DNA from: Actinacidiphila yeochonensis CN732
GTDB taxonomy: Bacteria; Actinomycetota; Actinomycetes; Streptomycetales; Streptomycetaceae
Direction of reading: 5' to 3'
Assembly: GCF_000745345.1 (NCBI RefSeq)
Contig: NZ_JQNR01000004.1
Coordinates: 248,001-312,000 of the forward strand
DNA: 64,000 bases
Shown: piece after piece, positions 1 through 7,709 of the stretch
Numbering within the stretch: position 1 is the first letter of the stretch
How the letters are laid out: each line of letters begins with the position of its first letter
The notes under the pieces: model-generated
Seen by the model: the letters and a program-made list of their open reading frames with translations, nothing else
Databases searched by the model: none
Told to the model about the DNA's origin: nothing
Translations under genes and position numbers: made by a program

Positions 1-5
1 GCCAT
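1..5 (-). CDS. Start of the next gene of the sulfonate transporter operon (partial)
   Basis: Only the first five bases of this gene (ATGGC) are inside the window. The start is credible because a strong ribosome binding site, GGAGGTGACC, sits a few bases before the ATG on the minus strand, and the upstream neighbour (87-1226) is a sulfonate-type binding lipoprotein on the same strand. From usual operon order it is probably the ATP-binding or permease subunit of that importer. That identity is inference, since no coding sequence is available. Confidence 0.5.
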
Positions 6-86
6 GGCGGTCACCTCCTGGGGTCCTCGTAAGTGGGCGGGTGGCCGGGCGCGGCCGGGCTGCCGGCCGCGCCCCGCCGGGGGTGG

Positions 87-1226
87 CTACTGCTCGCCGA
101 GTCCGGCGGCGGACACCGTCGCGTCGCCCTGCTGCTTGAGCACCTTGTTGAGCAGCCGCAGGTCGTAGATGCCGTCCAGCTCCGGCTGCTTGAGCAGGCC
201 CGCGTCCACCGCGTGCTGGGCCTCCTCCTTCGCGGTCTGCGCCAGCGGGTCGTCCAGCACCGTGATGGACTTCCAGGCCGGGTCGAGCTGAGTGGCCGGC
301 AGCGACTTCTGGGTGAGCGCGGCCAGTTGGGCGTTGGCGTCGGCCTTGGCCTGGTCCGGGTTCGCGTTGATGAAGGCGTTGGTCTTCACCGAGCCGGCCA
401 GCACGGCCTCCACCACGTCCGGGTGGGCGGTCAGGAACTTCTGGGAGACGATCATGTTGGTGATCACGAACTTCTGGTCCGGCCACAGCGTGCTCTCGTC
501 GATCAGCACCTTCGCGCCCTCGTCGACCAGCTTCGACGCGGTGGGCTCGGGCACCCACGCCCCGTCGATGGAGCCGTTCTTGTAGGCCTCGGGGGTGATC
601 GAGTTGTCGGTGCGCACCACCGAGACGTCGCCCTTGCCGCTCTCCGCGTCGACCTTCCAGCCCTGCTGCTTGATCCAGTTGAGCAGCGCCACGTCCTGCG
701 TGTTGCCCAGCTGCGGGGTGGCGATCTTCTTGCCCTTGACGTCGGCGATCGTCTTGATCTTCTTCGGGTTGACGACCAGCTTGACGCCGCCGGAGGCCGA
801 ACCGGAGATGATCCGCAGGTCCTTGCCGCCGGACTTGGTGTAGCCGTTGATGGCGGGGGAGGGGCCGAGCCAGCCGATGTCGATGGAGCCGGCGTTCAGC
901 GCCTCGATCTCCGCCGGGCCGGCGTTGAACGTCGACTGCTTGATGGTGGTGGCGCCCAACTCCTTCTGGAACAGGCCCTCCTTGAGGCCGACCAGCGGAG
1001 TGGCGTGGGTGAGGTTCGGGAAGAAGCCGATCCGGACCTGGTCGGCGGAGAGCTTCTTGCCGCCGGTGGAGCTGGCGGACGGGGCCGCCGCGGCGTCGTC
1101 CTTCTTGTCGGAGCCGTAGCCGCAGCCGGCCAGGACGCCGGCGAGCAGCGGCAGGGTGACGGCCGCGGCGACGAGTCTGCGGCGGTGGTCGGGACGGGCG
1201 GAGCGGCGGCTGAACAGGGCGGACAC
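87..1226 (-). CDS. ssuA: Aliphatic sulfonate/taurine-type ABC transporter substrate-binding lipoprotein (SsuA-like)
   Basis: A 379-residue exported lipoprotein predicted to capture a sulfonate or related sulfur source for an ABC importer. An arginine-rich N terminus (residues 1-20) is followed by a hydrophobic stretch and a lipobox, LAGCGYG, near residue 34, giving a lipid-anchored cysteine. The mature part reads as the SsuA/TauA/nitrate-binding fold: RIGFFPNLTHATPLVGLKEG, then the LNAGSIDIGWLGPSPAINGY region typical of these proteins. The GTG start at 1226 has AGGAAGGG seven bases upstream. It lies downstream of cysN on the same strand after a 283-base gap, so it may have its own promoter or be co-transcribed with the sulfate-assimilation genes. 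The exact ligand cannot be told from sequence; sulfate-ester or nitrate binding are alternatives. Confidence 0.85.
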   Translation of the reverse strand: MSALFSRRSARPDHRRRLVAAAVTLPLLAGVLAGCGYGSDKKDDAAAAPSASSTGGKKLSADQVRIGFFPNLTHATPLVGLKEGLFQKELGATTIKQSTFNAGPAEIEALNAGSIDIGWLGPSPAINGYTKSGGKDLRIISGSASGGVKLVVNPKKIKTIADVKGKKIATPQLGNTQDVALLNWIKQQGWKVDAESGKGDVSVVRTDNSITPEAYKNGSIDGAWVPEPTASKLVDEGAKVLIDESTLWPDQKFVITNMIVSQKFLTAHPDVVEAVLAGSVKTNAFINANPDQAKADANAQLAALTQKSLPATQLDPAWKSITVLDDPLAQTAKEEAQHAVDAGLLKQPELDGIYDLRLLNKVLKQQGDATVSAAGLGEQ

Positions 1227-1509
1227 GGGGTTTCCCTTCCTGGGGCCCGGCGTGGCGCGCGCCCTGTCGGGTCAGCGCGCGGCCGGTGATCGGTGGAGGT
1301 GGTGCGTACGGTGCGGCGGTGCGGGTACGGCCGGGGCGCACGAGCGCGTGCGGATGCCCCGTGAGGTGGCCCGGGTGGGCACCTCGCAGGTCAGCCCGCA
1401 CATCGTGAGACCCCGCCGGTGCCGGCCCCGAGTCTGCCGCTGCCGACGCGTCCGCCCTCCTTCGCGAAGCCCGCGAAGGCGTCCCGTATCCGCCCCGTCC
1501 GGTCCACCG

Positions 1510-2883
1510 TCAGAAGTCCCATCCGTCGGTTCCGGCCTCAGGGGTGGCGGTGCCGGGGCCGGACTCGGCGAACGCCTCGCCCACCATGCCGGCCGTGAGC
1601 GTGGTGCCGTCGGCCGGGTCGATGAGCAGGAAGGAGCCGGTCTGCCGGGAGTCGGCGTAGGCGTCGACGGGCAGCGGCTCGGCGGTGCGCAGCCGCACCG
1701 CGCCGATGTCGTTGACCTCCAGTGCCCACGGCGCGCCGTCGTGGGCCAGCCCGTGCGAGAGGTCGATCCGGTAGGGCAGCTCCTTCACCAGCGCCTTGAC
1801 GGTGCGGGTGCCGTGCCGCAGCAGTACCCGCTCGCCCACCCGCAGCGGCCGTTCGTGCAGGTGGCAGACGGTGGCCAGGATGTCCTGGGTGACCGGCGGC
1901 GCGGCGGAGCTGGGTGCGATCAGGTCGCCGCGGGAGACGTCCAGGTCGTCGGCGAGCCGCAGCGTCACCGACTGCGGAGCCCACGCGGTGTCGACCGGCT
2001 CGCCCAGCGCGTCGATGCCGCTGACGGTGGTGGTGCGGCCGGACGGCAGCACCGTGACCTGCTCGCCCACCCGCAGGACCCCGGAGGCTATCTGGCCGGC
2101 GTAGCCGCGGTAGTCCGGGTGGTCGGCGCTCTGCGGGCGGATCACGTACTGCACCGGGAAGCGCGCCGGGGCACCTCCCGCCGAAGACAGCGGGAGCGCG
2201 GGGTCGTGGCCGACCGGGACGGTCTCCAGGTGCTCCAGCACCGTCGGGCCGCCGTACCAGTCCATGGTGGCCGACGGCTCCACCACGTTGTCGCCGGCCA
2301 GCGCGGAGATCGGGATCGCGGTGACCTCGGGCACGCCCAGCGAGGCGGCGTACGCGGTGAACTCCTCGGCTATGGCGGCGAACACCGGTTCGGCGTACTC
2401 CACCAGGTCCATCTTGTTGACGGCGAGCACCACGTGCGGCACCCGCAGCAGGGCCGCGACGGCGGCGTGCCGGCGGGTCTGCTCGACGACGCCGTTGCGG
2501 GCGTCGACCAGCACCACGGCCAGCTGCGCGGTGGACGCGCCGGTGACCATGTTGCGGGTGTACTGCACGTGCCCGGGGGTGTCGGCGAGGATGAACCGCC
2601 GCCGGGGGGTGGCGAAGTAGCGGTAGGCGACGTCGATGGTGATGCCCTGCTCGCGCTCGGCGCGCAGGCCGTCGGTGAGCAGCGCCAGGTCCGGGGCCTC
2701 CTGGCCGCGGCTCTGCGAGGCCCGCTCCACCGCCTCCAGCTGGTCGGCGAGGACCGACTTGGAGTCGTGCAGCAGGCGTCCGACCAGCGTGGACTTGCCG
2801 TCGTCCACGGAGCCCGCGGTGGCGAACCGCAGCAGGGTGGTGGCCGAGAGCTGCTCGGCGGTGATCGGGCTGGTGGTCGTCAT
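1510..2883 (-). CDS. cysN: Sulfate adenylyltransferase subunit 1 (GTPase, CysN)
   Basis: The regulatory GTPase subunit of ATP sulfurylase; with CysD it makes adenosine 5'-phosphosulfate from sulfate and ATP, driven by GTP hydrolysis. The 457-residue protein shows translation-GTPase signatures in order: P-loop GSVDDGKST near residue 24, the DTPGH switch, and the NKMD guanine-specificity motif, followed by EF-Tu-like beta-barrel domains. A longer reading frame exists upstream, but it would lie inside cysD; the ATG at 2883, two bases after the cysD stop, is the sensible start. There is no fused APS kinase domain, which agrees with the separate cysC gene. It is the last of the closely packed cys genes. 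Confidence 0.95.
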   Translation of the reverse strand: MTTTSPITAEQLSATTLLRFATAGSVDDGKSTLVGRLLHDSKSVLADQLEAVERASQSRGQEAPDLALLTDGLRAEREQGITIDVAYRYFATPRRRFILADTPGHVQYTRNMVTGASTAQLAVVLVDARNGVVEQTRRHAAVAALLRVPHVVLAVNKMDLVEYAEPVFAAIAEEFTAYAASLGVPEVTAIPISALAGDNVVEPSATMDWYGGPTVLEHLETVPVGHDPALPLSSAGGAPARFPVQYVIRPQSADHPDYRGYAGQIASGVLRVGEQVTVLPSGRTTTVSGIDALGEPVDTAWAPQSVTLRLADDLDVSRGDLIAPSSAAPPVTQDILATVCHLHERPLRVGERVLLRHGTRTVKALVKELPYRIDLSHGLAHDGAPWALEVNDIGAVRLRTAEPLPVDAYADSRQTGSFLLIDPADGTTLTAGMVGEAFAESGPGTATPEAGTDGWDF

Positions 2884-2885
2884 GG

Positions 2886-3821
2886 CTAGAAGTACCCCTC
2901 GCGCTTGCGGTCTTCCATGGCGGCCTCGGAGAGCTTGTCGTCGGCCCGGGTGGCGCCGCGCTCGGTCAGCCGGGACGCGGCGATCTCGGCGATCACGGCG
3001 TCGAGGTCGGCCGCGTCGGAGTCCACCGCCCCGGTGCAGGACATGTCGCCGACGGTGCGGTAGCGCACCGTCCTGCTCTGCACCCGCTCGCCCTCGCGGG
3101 GACCGCCCCACTCGCCGGCGGTCAGCCACATGCCGCCCCGGTCGAACACCTCGCGCTCGTGGGCGAAGTAGATCTCCGGCAGCGCGATCGCCTCCCGGGC
3201 GATGTACTGCCACACGTCCAGCTCGGTCCAGTTGGACAGCGGGAAGACCCGGACGTGCTCGCCCGGCGCGTGCCGGCCGTTGTACAGCGACCACAGCTCG
3301 GGGCGCTGGCGGCGCGGGTCCCACTGGGAGAACTCGTCGCGCAGCGAGAAGACCCGCTCCTTGGCCCGGGCCTTCTCCTCGTCGCGCCGGCCGCCGCCGA
3401 ACACCGCGTCGAAGCCGTGCCGCTGGATCGCGTCGGTGAGCGGGACGGTCTGCAGCGGGTTGCGGGTGCCGTCGGGGCGCTCGCGCAGCCGGCCGTCGTC
3501 GATGTAGTCCTGCACGCTGGCCACGTGCAGCCGCAGGGAGTGCTCGGCGACGGTGCGGTCGCGGAAGGCCAGCACCTCCGGGAAGTTGTGGCCGGTGTCC
3601 ACGTGCAGCAGGGGGAACGGCACCGCGGCGGGCGTGAACGCCTTCAGCGCCAGGTGCAGCATGACGATGGAGTCCTTGCCGCCGGAGAAGAGCAGCACCG
3701 GCCGCTCGAACTCCCCGGCGACCTCGCGCATGATGTGGACCGCCTCGGACTCCAGGGCGTCCAGGTGGGTGAGCGCGTACGGGCTGCCGGTGGACCCGGT
3801 CTGCTCCACGGTCGCGGTCAT
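2886..3821 (-). CDS. cysD: Sulfate adenylyltransferase subunit 2 (CysD)
   Basis: Catalytic subunit of ATP sulfurylase, forming APS with CysN. The 311-residue length is normal for the family. The PP-loop motif LLFSGGKDSIVMLHLA lies around residues 43-58 and binds the ATP phosphates. The FGGGRRDEEKARAKER segment and the C-terminal AAMEDRKREGYF tail are hallmark CysD sequences. Its ATG overlaps the cysC stop in an ATGA arrangement and its TAG lies two bases before the cysN ATG, so cysC, cysD and cysN are almost certainly translationally coupled. Confidence 0.97.
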   Translation of the reverse strand: MTATVEQTGSTGSPYALTHLDALESEAVHIMREVAGEFERPVLLFSGGKDSIVMLHLALKAFTPAAVPFPLLHVDTGHNFPEVLAFRDRTVAEHSLRLHVASVQDYIDDGRLRERPDGTRNPLQTVPLTDAIQRHGFDAVFGGGRRDEEKARAKERVFSLRDEFSQWDPRRQRPELWSLYNGRHAPGEHVRVFPLSNWTELDVWQYIAREAIALPEIYFAHEREVFDRGGMWLTAGEWGGPREGERVQSRTVRYRTVGDMSCTGAVDSDAADLDAVIAEIAASRLTERGATRADDKLSEAAMEDRKREGYF

Positions 3822-4357
3822 GCGGTCAGTCCCCTCTCCGCCAGAAGCGCGTGTACGGCGTCCGCCGACTGCTCGACGGTCCGCCCCTGCGTCTCGATCC
3901 GCAGGTCGGGCCGGGCGGGGACCTCGTAGGGGTCGTCCACCCCGGTCAGCCCGGTCAGCTCCCCGGCCGCCTGCCGCGCGTACAGGCCCTTGACGTCGCG
4001 GTCCGCGCAGACGTCCAGCGGGGTGGCCACGTGCACCTCCAGGTAGGCGGTGCCCTCGGCCTCGTGCCGCTTGCGCACCGCCTCGCGGCTCTCGGCGTAC
4101 GGCGCGATGACCGGTACCAGCACCACCACGCCGTGCGAGGCGAGGAGTTCGGCGACGAAGCCGATGCGCCGCACGTTGGTGTCCCGGTCGGCGCGGCTGA
4201 AGCCCAGGCCGGCCGAGAGGAACTCCCGCACCTCGTCGCCGTCGAGCACCTCGGCCCGGCGGCCCTGGGCGCGCAGCCGCTCCGTCGCCGCGCGGGCGAT
4301 GGTGGTCTTGCCGGCGCTCGGCAGGCCGGTGAGCCAGACGGTGGCCCCGGTGCTCAT
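3818..4357 (-). CDS. cysC: Adenylylsulfate kinase (CysC)
   Basis: APS kinase, converting APS to 3'-phosphoadenylylsulfate. The 179-residue product begins MSTGATVWLTGLPSAGKTT, so the Walker A motif GLPSAGKTT starts about residue 11. The DGDEVREFLSAGLGFSRADR segment is the APS-binding region. An in-frame ATG at 4495 would add 46 low-complexity residues and overlap cysH; the ATG at 4357 was chosen because GGAGGGGACACC directly precedes it. A PAPS-forming kinase next to a cysH of the iron-sulfur APS-reductase type is common in actinomycetes, where PAPS supplies sulfotransferases while APS is reduced. Confidence 0.95.
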   Translation of the reverse strand: MSTGATVWLTGLPSAGKTTIARAATERLRAQGRRAEVLDGDEVREFLSAGLGFSRADRDTNVRRIGFVAELLASHGVVVLVPVIAPYAESREAVRKRHEAEGTAYLEVHVATPLDVCADRDVKGLYARQAAGELTGLTGVDDPYEVPARPDLRIETQGRTVEQSADAVHALLAERGLTA

Positions 4358-4476
4358 GGTGTCCCCTCCATCGGGTCCGCGGGGAGGACGGCGCCCGGTC
4401 GTGGCGGTGTCCTCGGCATGTCCGGCGTGTCCGGCGTGCTCGGCGTCTTCGGTGCCCCCGGCGCCCCGGGCCGCGG

Positions 4477-5181
4477 TCACAGGTGTATCCCGCATTCGGT
4501 CTTCCCCAGTCCGGCCCAGCGGCCGGCCCGCGCGTCCTCGCCCGCCAGCACCCGGCGGGTGCAGGGCGCGCAGCCGACCGAGGCGTAGCCGTCCGTGAGC
4601 AGCGGATTGGTGAGGACGCCGTGCTCGGCGACGTACCCTTCCACGTCCTCCTGCGTCCAGCGGGCGATCGGCGCGACCTTCACCTTCCGCCGGCGCTCGT
4701 CCCAGCCGACGACGGGCGTGTCGGCCCGGGTGGGCGACTCGTCACGGCGCAGCCCGGTGGCCCAGGCGTCGTAGCCGCGCAGGCCCTCCTCCAGCGGGGC
4801 GACCTTGCGCAGCGCGCAGCACCGGTCGGGGTCGCGGGCGTACAGCTCCGGGCCGTACTCGGCGTCCTGCTCGGCGACGCTCTGCCGCGGGGTCAGGGTG
4901 ATGACGTTCACGTCCATGACGGCGGCCACGGCGTCCCGGGTGCCGATGGTCTCCGGGAAGTGGTAGCCGGTGTCGAGGAAGACCACGTCCACCCCGGGCC
5001 GGGCCCGGGAGGCCAGGTGGGCGACGACCGCGTCCTCCATCGAGGAGGTGACGCAGAAGCGCTCACCGAAGGTGTCGGCGGCCCACCGCAGGATCTCCTG
5101 GGCCGGCGCCTCCTCCAGCTCGCGCCCGGCCCGCTCGGCCAGGCTCCGCAGGTCCTGCGGGGTGTGCGGTGCGGTGGTCAC
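4477..5181 (-). CDS. cysH: Assimilatory adenylylsulfate (APS/PAPS) reductase with 4Fe-4S cysteines
   Basis: Reduces activated sulfate to sulfite. The 234-residue protein has the reductase core (FLDTGYHFPET near residues 68-77) and the catalytic tail KTECGIHL. Two cysteine pairs, C121-C122 and C204-x-x-C207, are the 4Fe-4S ligands that separate bacterial APS reductases from the E. coli PAPS-specific enzyme, so APS is the probable substrate. The GTG start at 5181 has GGAGG seven bases upstream and overlaps the stop of the preceding zinc-ribbon gene as GTGA. A longer in-frame start at 5289 would fall inside that gene and was rejected. Its product sulfite is the substrate of the reductase at 5369-7090. 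Confidence 0.95.
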   Translation of the reverse strand: MTTAPHTPQDLRSLAERAGRELEEAPAQEILRWAADTFGERFCVTSSMEDAVVAHLASRARPGVDVVFLDTGYHFPETIGTRDAVAAVMDVNVITLTPRQSVAEQDAEYGPELYARDPDRCCALRKVAPLEEGLRGYDAWATGLRRDESPTRADTPVVGWDERRRKVKVAPIARWTQEDVEGYVAEHGVLTNPLLTDGYASVGCAPCTRRVLAGEDARAGRWAGLGKTECGIHL

Positions 5182-5372
5182 GGTGTGCCTCCGTCCGGGG
5201 ATGGGGTCGGTCCGCGGCCCGTCAGGCCCTGGGCGAGCAGGCCGAGGAAACGGAGGCTGAACGCCCTGTTGCAGGAGTGGCATTCCCAACTACCGTGCCC
5301 GTGCTCCTCGTTGGGGCGCAGGTCCTCGTCCCCGCAGTAGGGGCAGTGGAACGGCGCGGCGCGCTCGGTCAC
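5178..5372 (-). CDS. Small zinc-ribbon protein between sulfite reductase and cysH
   Basis: A 64-residue protein with two Cys-x-x-Cys pairs, CPYC at residues 10-13 and CHSC at 31-34, which together look like a zinc ribbon (a rubredoxin-like iron site is the alternative). The C-terminal half is Leu/Gly/Pro rich. The GTG start overlaps the sulfite reductase stop and its own TGA overlaps the cysH GTG, both as GTGA, so it is locked translationally between the two enzymes. Small proteins of this kind are known at this position in streptomycete sulfur operons. The function is unknown; an accessory role in electron transfer or cofactor handling is inference from its position. Confidence 0.85.
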   Translation of the reverse strand: MTERAAPFHCPYCGDEDLRPNEEHGHGSWECHSCNRAFSLRFLGLLAQGLTGRGPTPSPDGGTP

Positions 5373-7090
5373 GACAGCGCCTCCTCGGAGGTGCGGGCCG
5401 CCCACTGGGCGAACCGCTCGCCCTCGGACCGCTCGGCCTGGAAGCGGGTGAGCACCCGCTCGACGTAGTCGGGAAGTTCGGCGGCGGTGACCTTCAGCCC
5501 GCGGACCTTGCGGCCGAAGGCGGGGTCCAGGCCGAGGCTGCCGCCGAGGTGCACCTGGAAGCCCTCGACCTGCCCGCCGTCCGGACCGGTCACCAGCTGC
5601 CCCTTCAGGCCGATGTCGGCAACCTGGATGCGGGCGCAGGAGTTGGGGCAGCCGTTGATGTTGATGCTGATCGGCTCGTCGAACTCCGGCAGCCTGCGCT
5701 CCAGTTCGTCGATGAGGGCGGCACCGCGCGCCTTGGTCTCCACGATGGCGAGCTTGCAGAACTCGATGCCCGTGCAGGCCAGGGTGCCGCGGCGGAACGC
5801 CGAGGGCCGCACCTGGAGGTCCAGCGACTCCAGGCCCGCCACCAGGGACTCGACCCGGTCGGATTCGACGTCGAGGACCAGCAGCTTCTGGTCGGCGGTG
5901 GTGCGCAGCCGGTCCGAGCCGTGCTCGGCGGCGAGTTCGGCGATCTTCACCAGGGTGCCGCCGTCGATCCGGCCGACCCGGGAGGCCAGGCCGACGTAGT
6001 TGCGCCCGTCCTTCTGCCGGTGCACGCCGATGTGGTCCCGCCACACCTGCGCGGGCTGCTCGGGGGCCGGGCCGTCCACCAGCTCCCGCTTGAGGTACTC
6101 GTCCTGGAGTACCTGGCGGAACCGCTGCGCGCCCCAGTCGGCGAGCAGGAACTTCAGCCGGGCGCGCGAGCGCAGCCGGCGGTAGCCGTAGTCGCGGAAC
6201 ACGCCCGCCACGCCGGCCCACACCTCGGGCACCTCGCCCAGCGGCACCCACGCGCCCAGCCGCTCCCCGAACCGCGGGTTGGTGGACAGGCCGCCGCCGA
6301 CCCACAGGTCGAAGCCGGGACCGTGCTCCGGGTGCTCGACGCCGACGAACGCGATGTCGTTGATCTCGTGCACCACGTCCAGCAGCGGAGAGCCGGAGAT
6401 CGCCGTCTTGAACTTGCGCGGCAGGTTGGAGAACTCCTTGCTGCCGATGTAGCGCTCGTGGATCTCGTCGATGGCCGGGGTGCCGTCGATGATCTCGTCC
6501 TCGGCGACGCCGGCCACCGGGGAGCCGAGGATGACGCGCGGCACGTCGCCGCACGCCTCGGTGGTCGACAGGCCCACCGCCTCCAGCCGCCGCCAGATCT
6601 CCGGGACGTCCTCGATCCGGATCCAGTGGTACTGGATGTTCTGGCGGTCCGTCAGATCTGCGGTGCCGCGGGCGAACTCCTGGGAGATCTCCCCGATGGT
6701 GCGCAACTGGGCGACGGTCAGCCGGCCGCCGTCGATCCGCACCCGCATCATGAAGTAGCTGTCGTCCAGCTCCTCCGGCTCAAGTACGGCGGTGCGCCCG
6801 CCGTCGATCCCGGGGCGGCGCTGGGTGTACAGCCCCCACCAGCGCATCCGGCCGCGCAGGTCCGCGCCGTCGATGGAGTCGAAGCCCCGGTGCGCGTAGA
6901 TCGTCTCGATCCGCGTGCGGACGTTGAGGCCGTCGTCGTCCCGCTTGGACTGCTCGTTGGCGTTGAGCGGGGTGAAGTGGCCCTTCGCCCACTGGCCTTC
7001 GCCGCGGTGGCGCCCGGTCCTGCGGCGGGCGGCGGCGTTCGGGGCGGTGCCTCCGGCCGGGGACTGGGGAAGGTCAGGGCTGGCAGCCAT
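5369..7090 (-). CDS. Ferredoxin-dependent sulfite/nitrite reductase (siroheme, 4Fe-4S)
   Basis: Six-electron reductase, here most likely reducing sulfite to sulfide because it heads a cys operon. The 573-residue protein has the repeated nitrite/sulfite reductase half-domains and the siroheme/4Fe-4S cysteine signature, CTGIEFC followed by CPNSC about 35 residues later. Residues 1-40 are a poorly conserved basic leader (AAARRRTGRHRGEGQWAKGH). The ATG at 7090 was chosen over an in-frame start at 7420 because conserved sequence begins just after it, AAGGA lies upstream, and the longer version would run through the leader peptide gene in another frame. A dissimilatory-type nitrite role cannot be excluded from motifs alone. 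Confidence 0.93.
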   Translation of the reverse strand: MAASPDLPQSPAGGTAPNAAARRRTGRHRGEGQWAKGHFTPLNANEQSKRDDDGLNVRTRIETIYAHRGFDSIDGADLRGRMRWWGLYTQRRPGIDGGRTAVLEPEELDDSYFMMRVRIDGGRLTVAQLRTIGEISQEFARGTADLTDRQNIQYHWIRIEDVPEIWRRLEAVGLSTTEACGDVPRVILGSPVAGVAEDEIIDGTPAIDEIHERYIGSKEFSNLPRKFKTAISGSPLLDVVHEINDIAFVGVEHPEHGPGFDLWVGGGLSTNPRFGERLGAWVPLGEVPEVWAGVAGVFRDYGYRRLRSRARLKFLLADWGAQRFRQVLQDEYLKRELVDGPAPEQPAQVWRDHIGVHRQKDGRNYVGLASRVGRIDGGTLVKIAELAAEHGSDRLRTTADQKLLVLDVESDRVESLVAGLESLDLQVRPSAFRRGTLACTGIEFCKLAIVETKARGAALIDELERRLPEFDEPISININGCPNSCARIQVADIGLKGQLVTGPDGGQVEGFQVHLGGSLGLDPAFGRKVRGLKVTAAELPDYVERVLTRFQAERSEGERFAQWAARTSEEALS

Positions 7091-7296
7091 GGCGGATGCG
7101 TCCTTCGGGCAGGCGTGGTCGTCGGGTGTGGTGGGGGTGCCCCGCCGCCCGTCGCCGGGCGCACGCCGACCGGCGTACGCGGCTCGGGCCGTCGGGCGGG
7201 GAGGACTCCCGCGCATCCACGACGACGGGGACGGGCGGAGGTGGCGCCGGCGCGCGGGACGGCGGCTCGGCGGCTCGGCGGGACGCGCTCGGTGCG

Positions 7297-7380
7297 TCAG
7301 CCCACCGGACAGATGGCGCTGGACACGCGGCAGAAGTCGACGTGTGGCCGACCTACCAAGGCGATTCCAGTGCGTGACAT
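7297..7380 (-). CDS. Cysteine-type leader peptide upstream of the sulfate reduction operon
   Basis: A 27-codon ORF (ATG at 7380, TGA at 7297-7299) lying 206 bases before the sulfite reductase start. Its C-terminal half contains RPHVDFCRVSSAICP, which fits the pattern of the short actinobacterial attenuation peptides annotated as putative leader peptide (R-x-H-V-D-x-x-R-V-S-S-A-x-C). Two cysteine codons lie at positions 17 and 24. Two more peptides of the same pattern occur in this window, both before sulfur genes. The role proposed is cysteine-sensing control of the downstream cys operon by ribosome progress; this is inference from motif and place. No clear Shine-Dalgarno sequence was seen. 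Confidence 0.82.
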   Translation of the reverse strand: MSRTGIALVGRPHVDFCRVSSAICPVG

Positions 7381-7428
7381 GACGGAAGCGTGGCACGCGG
7401 GTTCGAGGAGCGTCCACCACTATCCATG

Positions 7429-7459
7429 ATGCGGACTACTTCATCTTGATATGCGGACT
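7429..7459. promoter_or_regulatory. Direct repeats ATGCGGACT upstream of the cys leader; rest of 7381-7709
   Basis: The 329-base gap between the GAF regulator stop and the leader peptide start should hold the promoter of the sulfate operon. Two exact copies of ATGCGGACT lie at 7429-7437 and 7451-7459, 22 bases apart or about two helical turns, in a locally AT-richer stretch 49-79 bases before the leader ATG. That is a good place for a regulator site. From 7550 to 7700 there are several short repeats of the type GGTCGGCGCGGGTCGG and nothing else recognisable. Confidence 0.4.
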
Positions 7460-7709
7460 CGGTTGCAGGGAAGGGGCGTTGACCGGCCGGAATGAACGGA
7501 TCGTCCGTCCGGCGGCGACGTGTCGCCCCGGTGACACACCGTCCGATGGGCGGACGGCGTGTCACGGCAGGGCGGTGCCGTACGGTTCGGTGCCGGTCGG
7601 CCCGGTTCTGTGCGGGTCGGCGCGGGTCGGTCCGGATCTGCTCGGGTCGGCGCGGGTCGGCACGGGCGGCGTCCTCGGCCGGTCAACCTGCCGACGTCGC
7701 CGGTGACCC

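Noticed and set aside
33..1289. Long plus-strand open frame opposite the binding lipoprotein
   Set aside because: It is the antisense shadow of a clear lipoprotein gene; its Gly/Val/Leu/Arg composition is what high-GC antisense frames give.
3818..4495. Longer cysC starting at 4495
   Set aside because: The 46 extra residues are low-complexity and overlap cysH, while a strong ribosome site supports the ATG at 4357.
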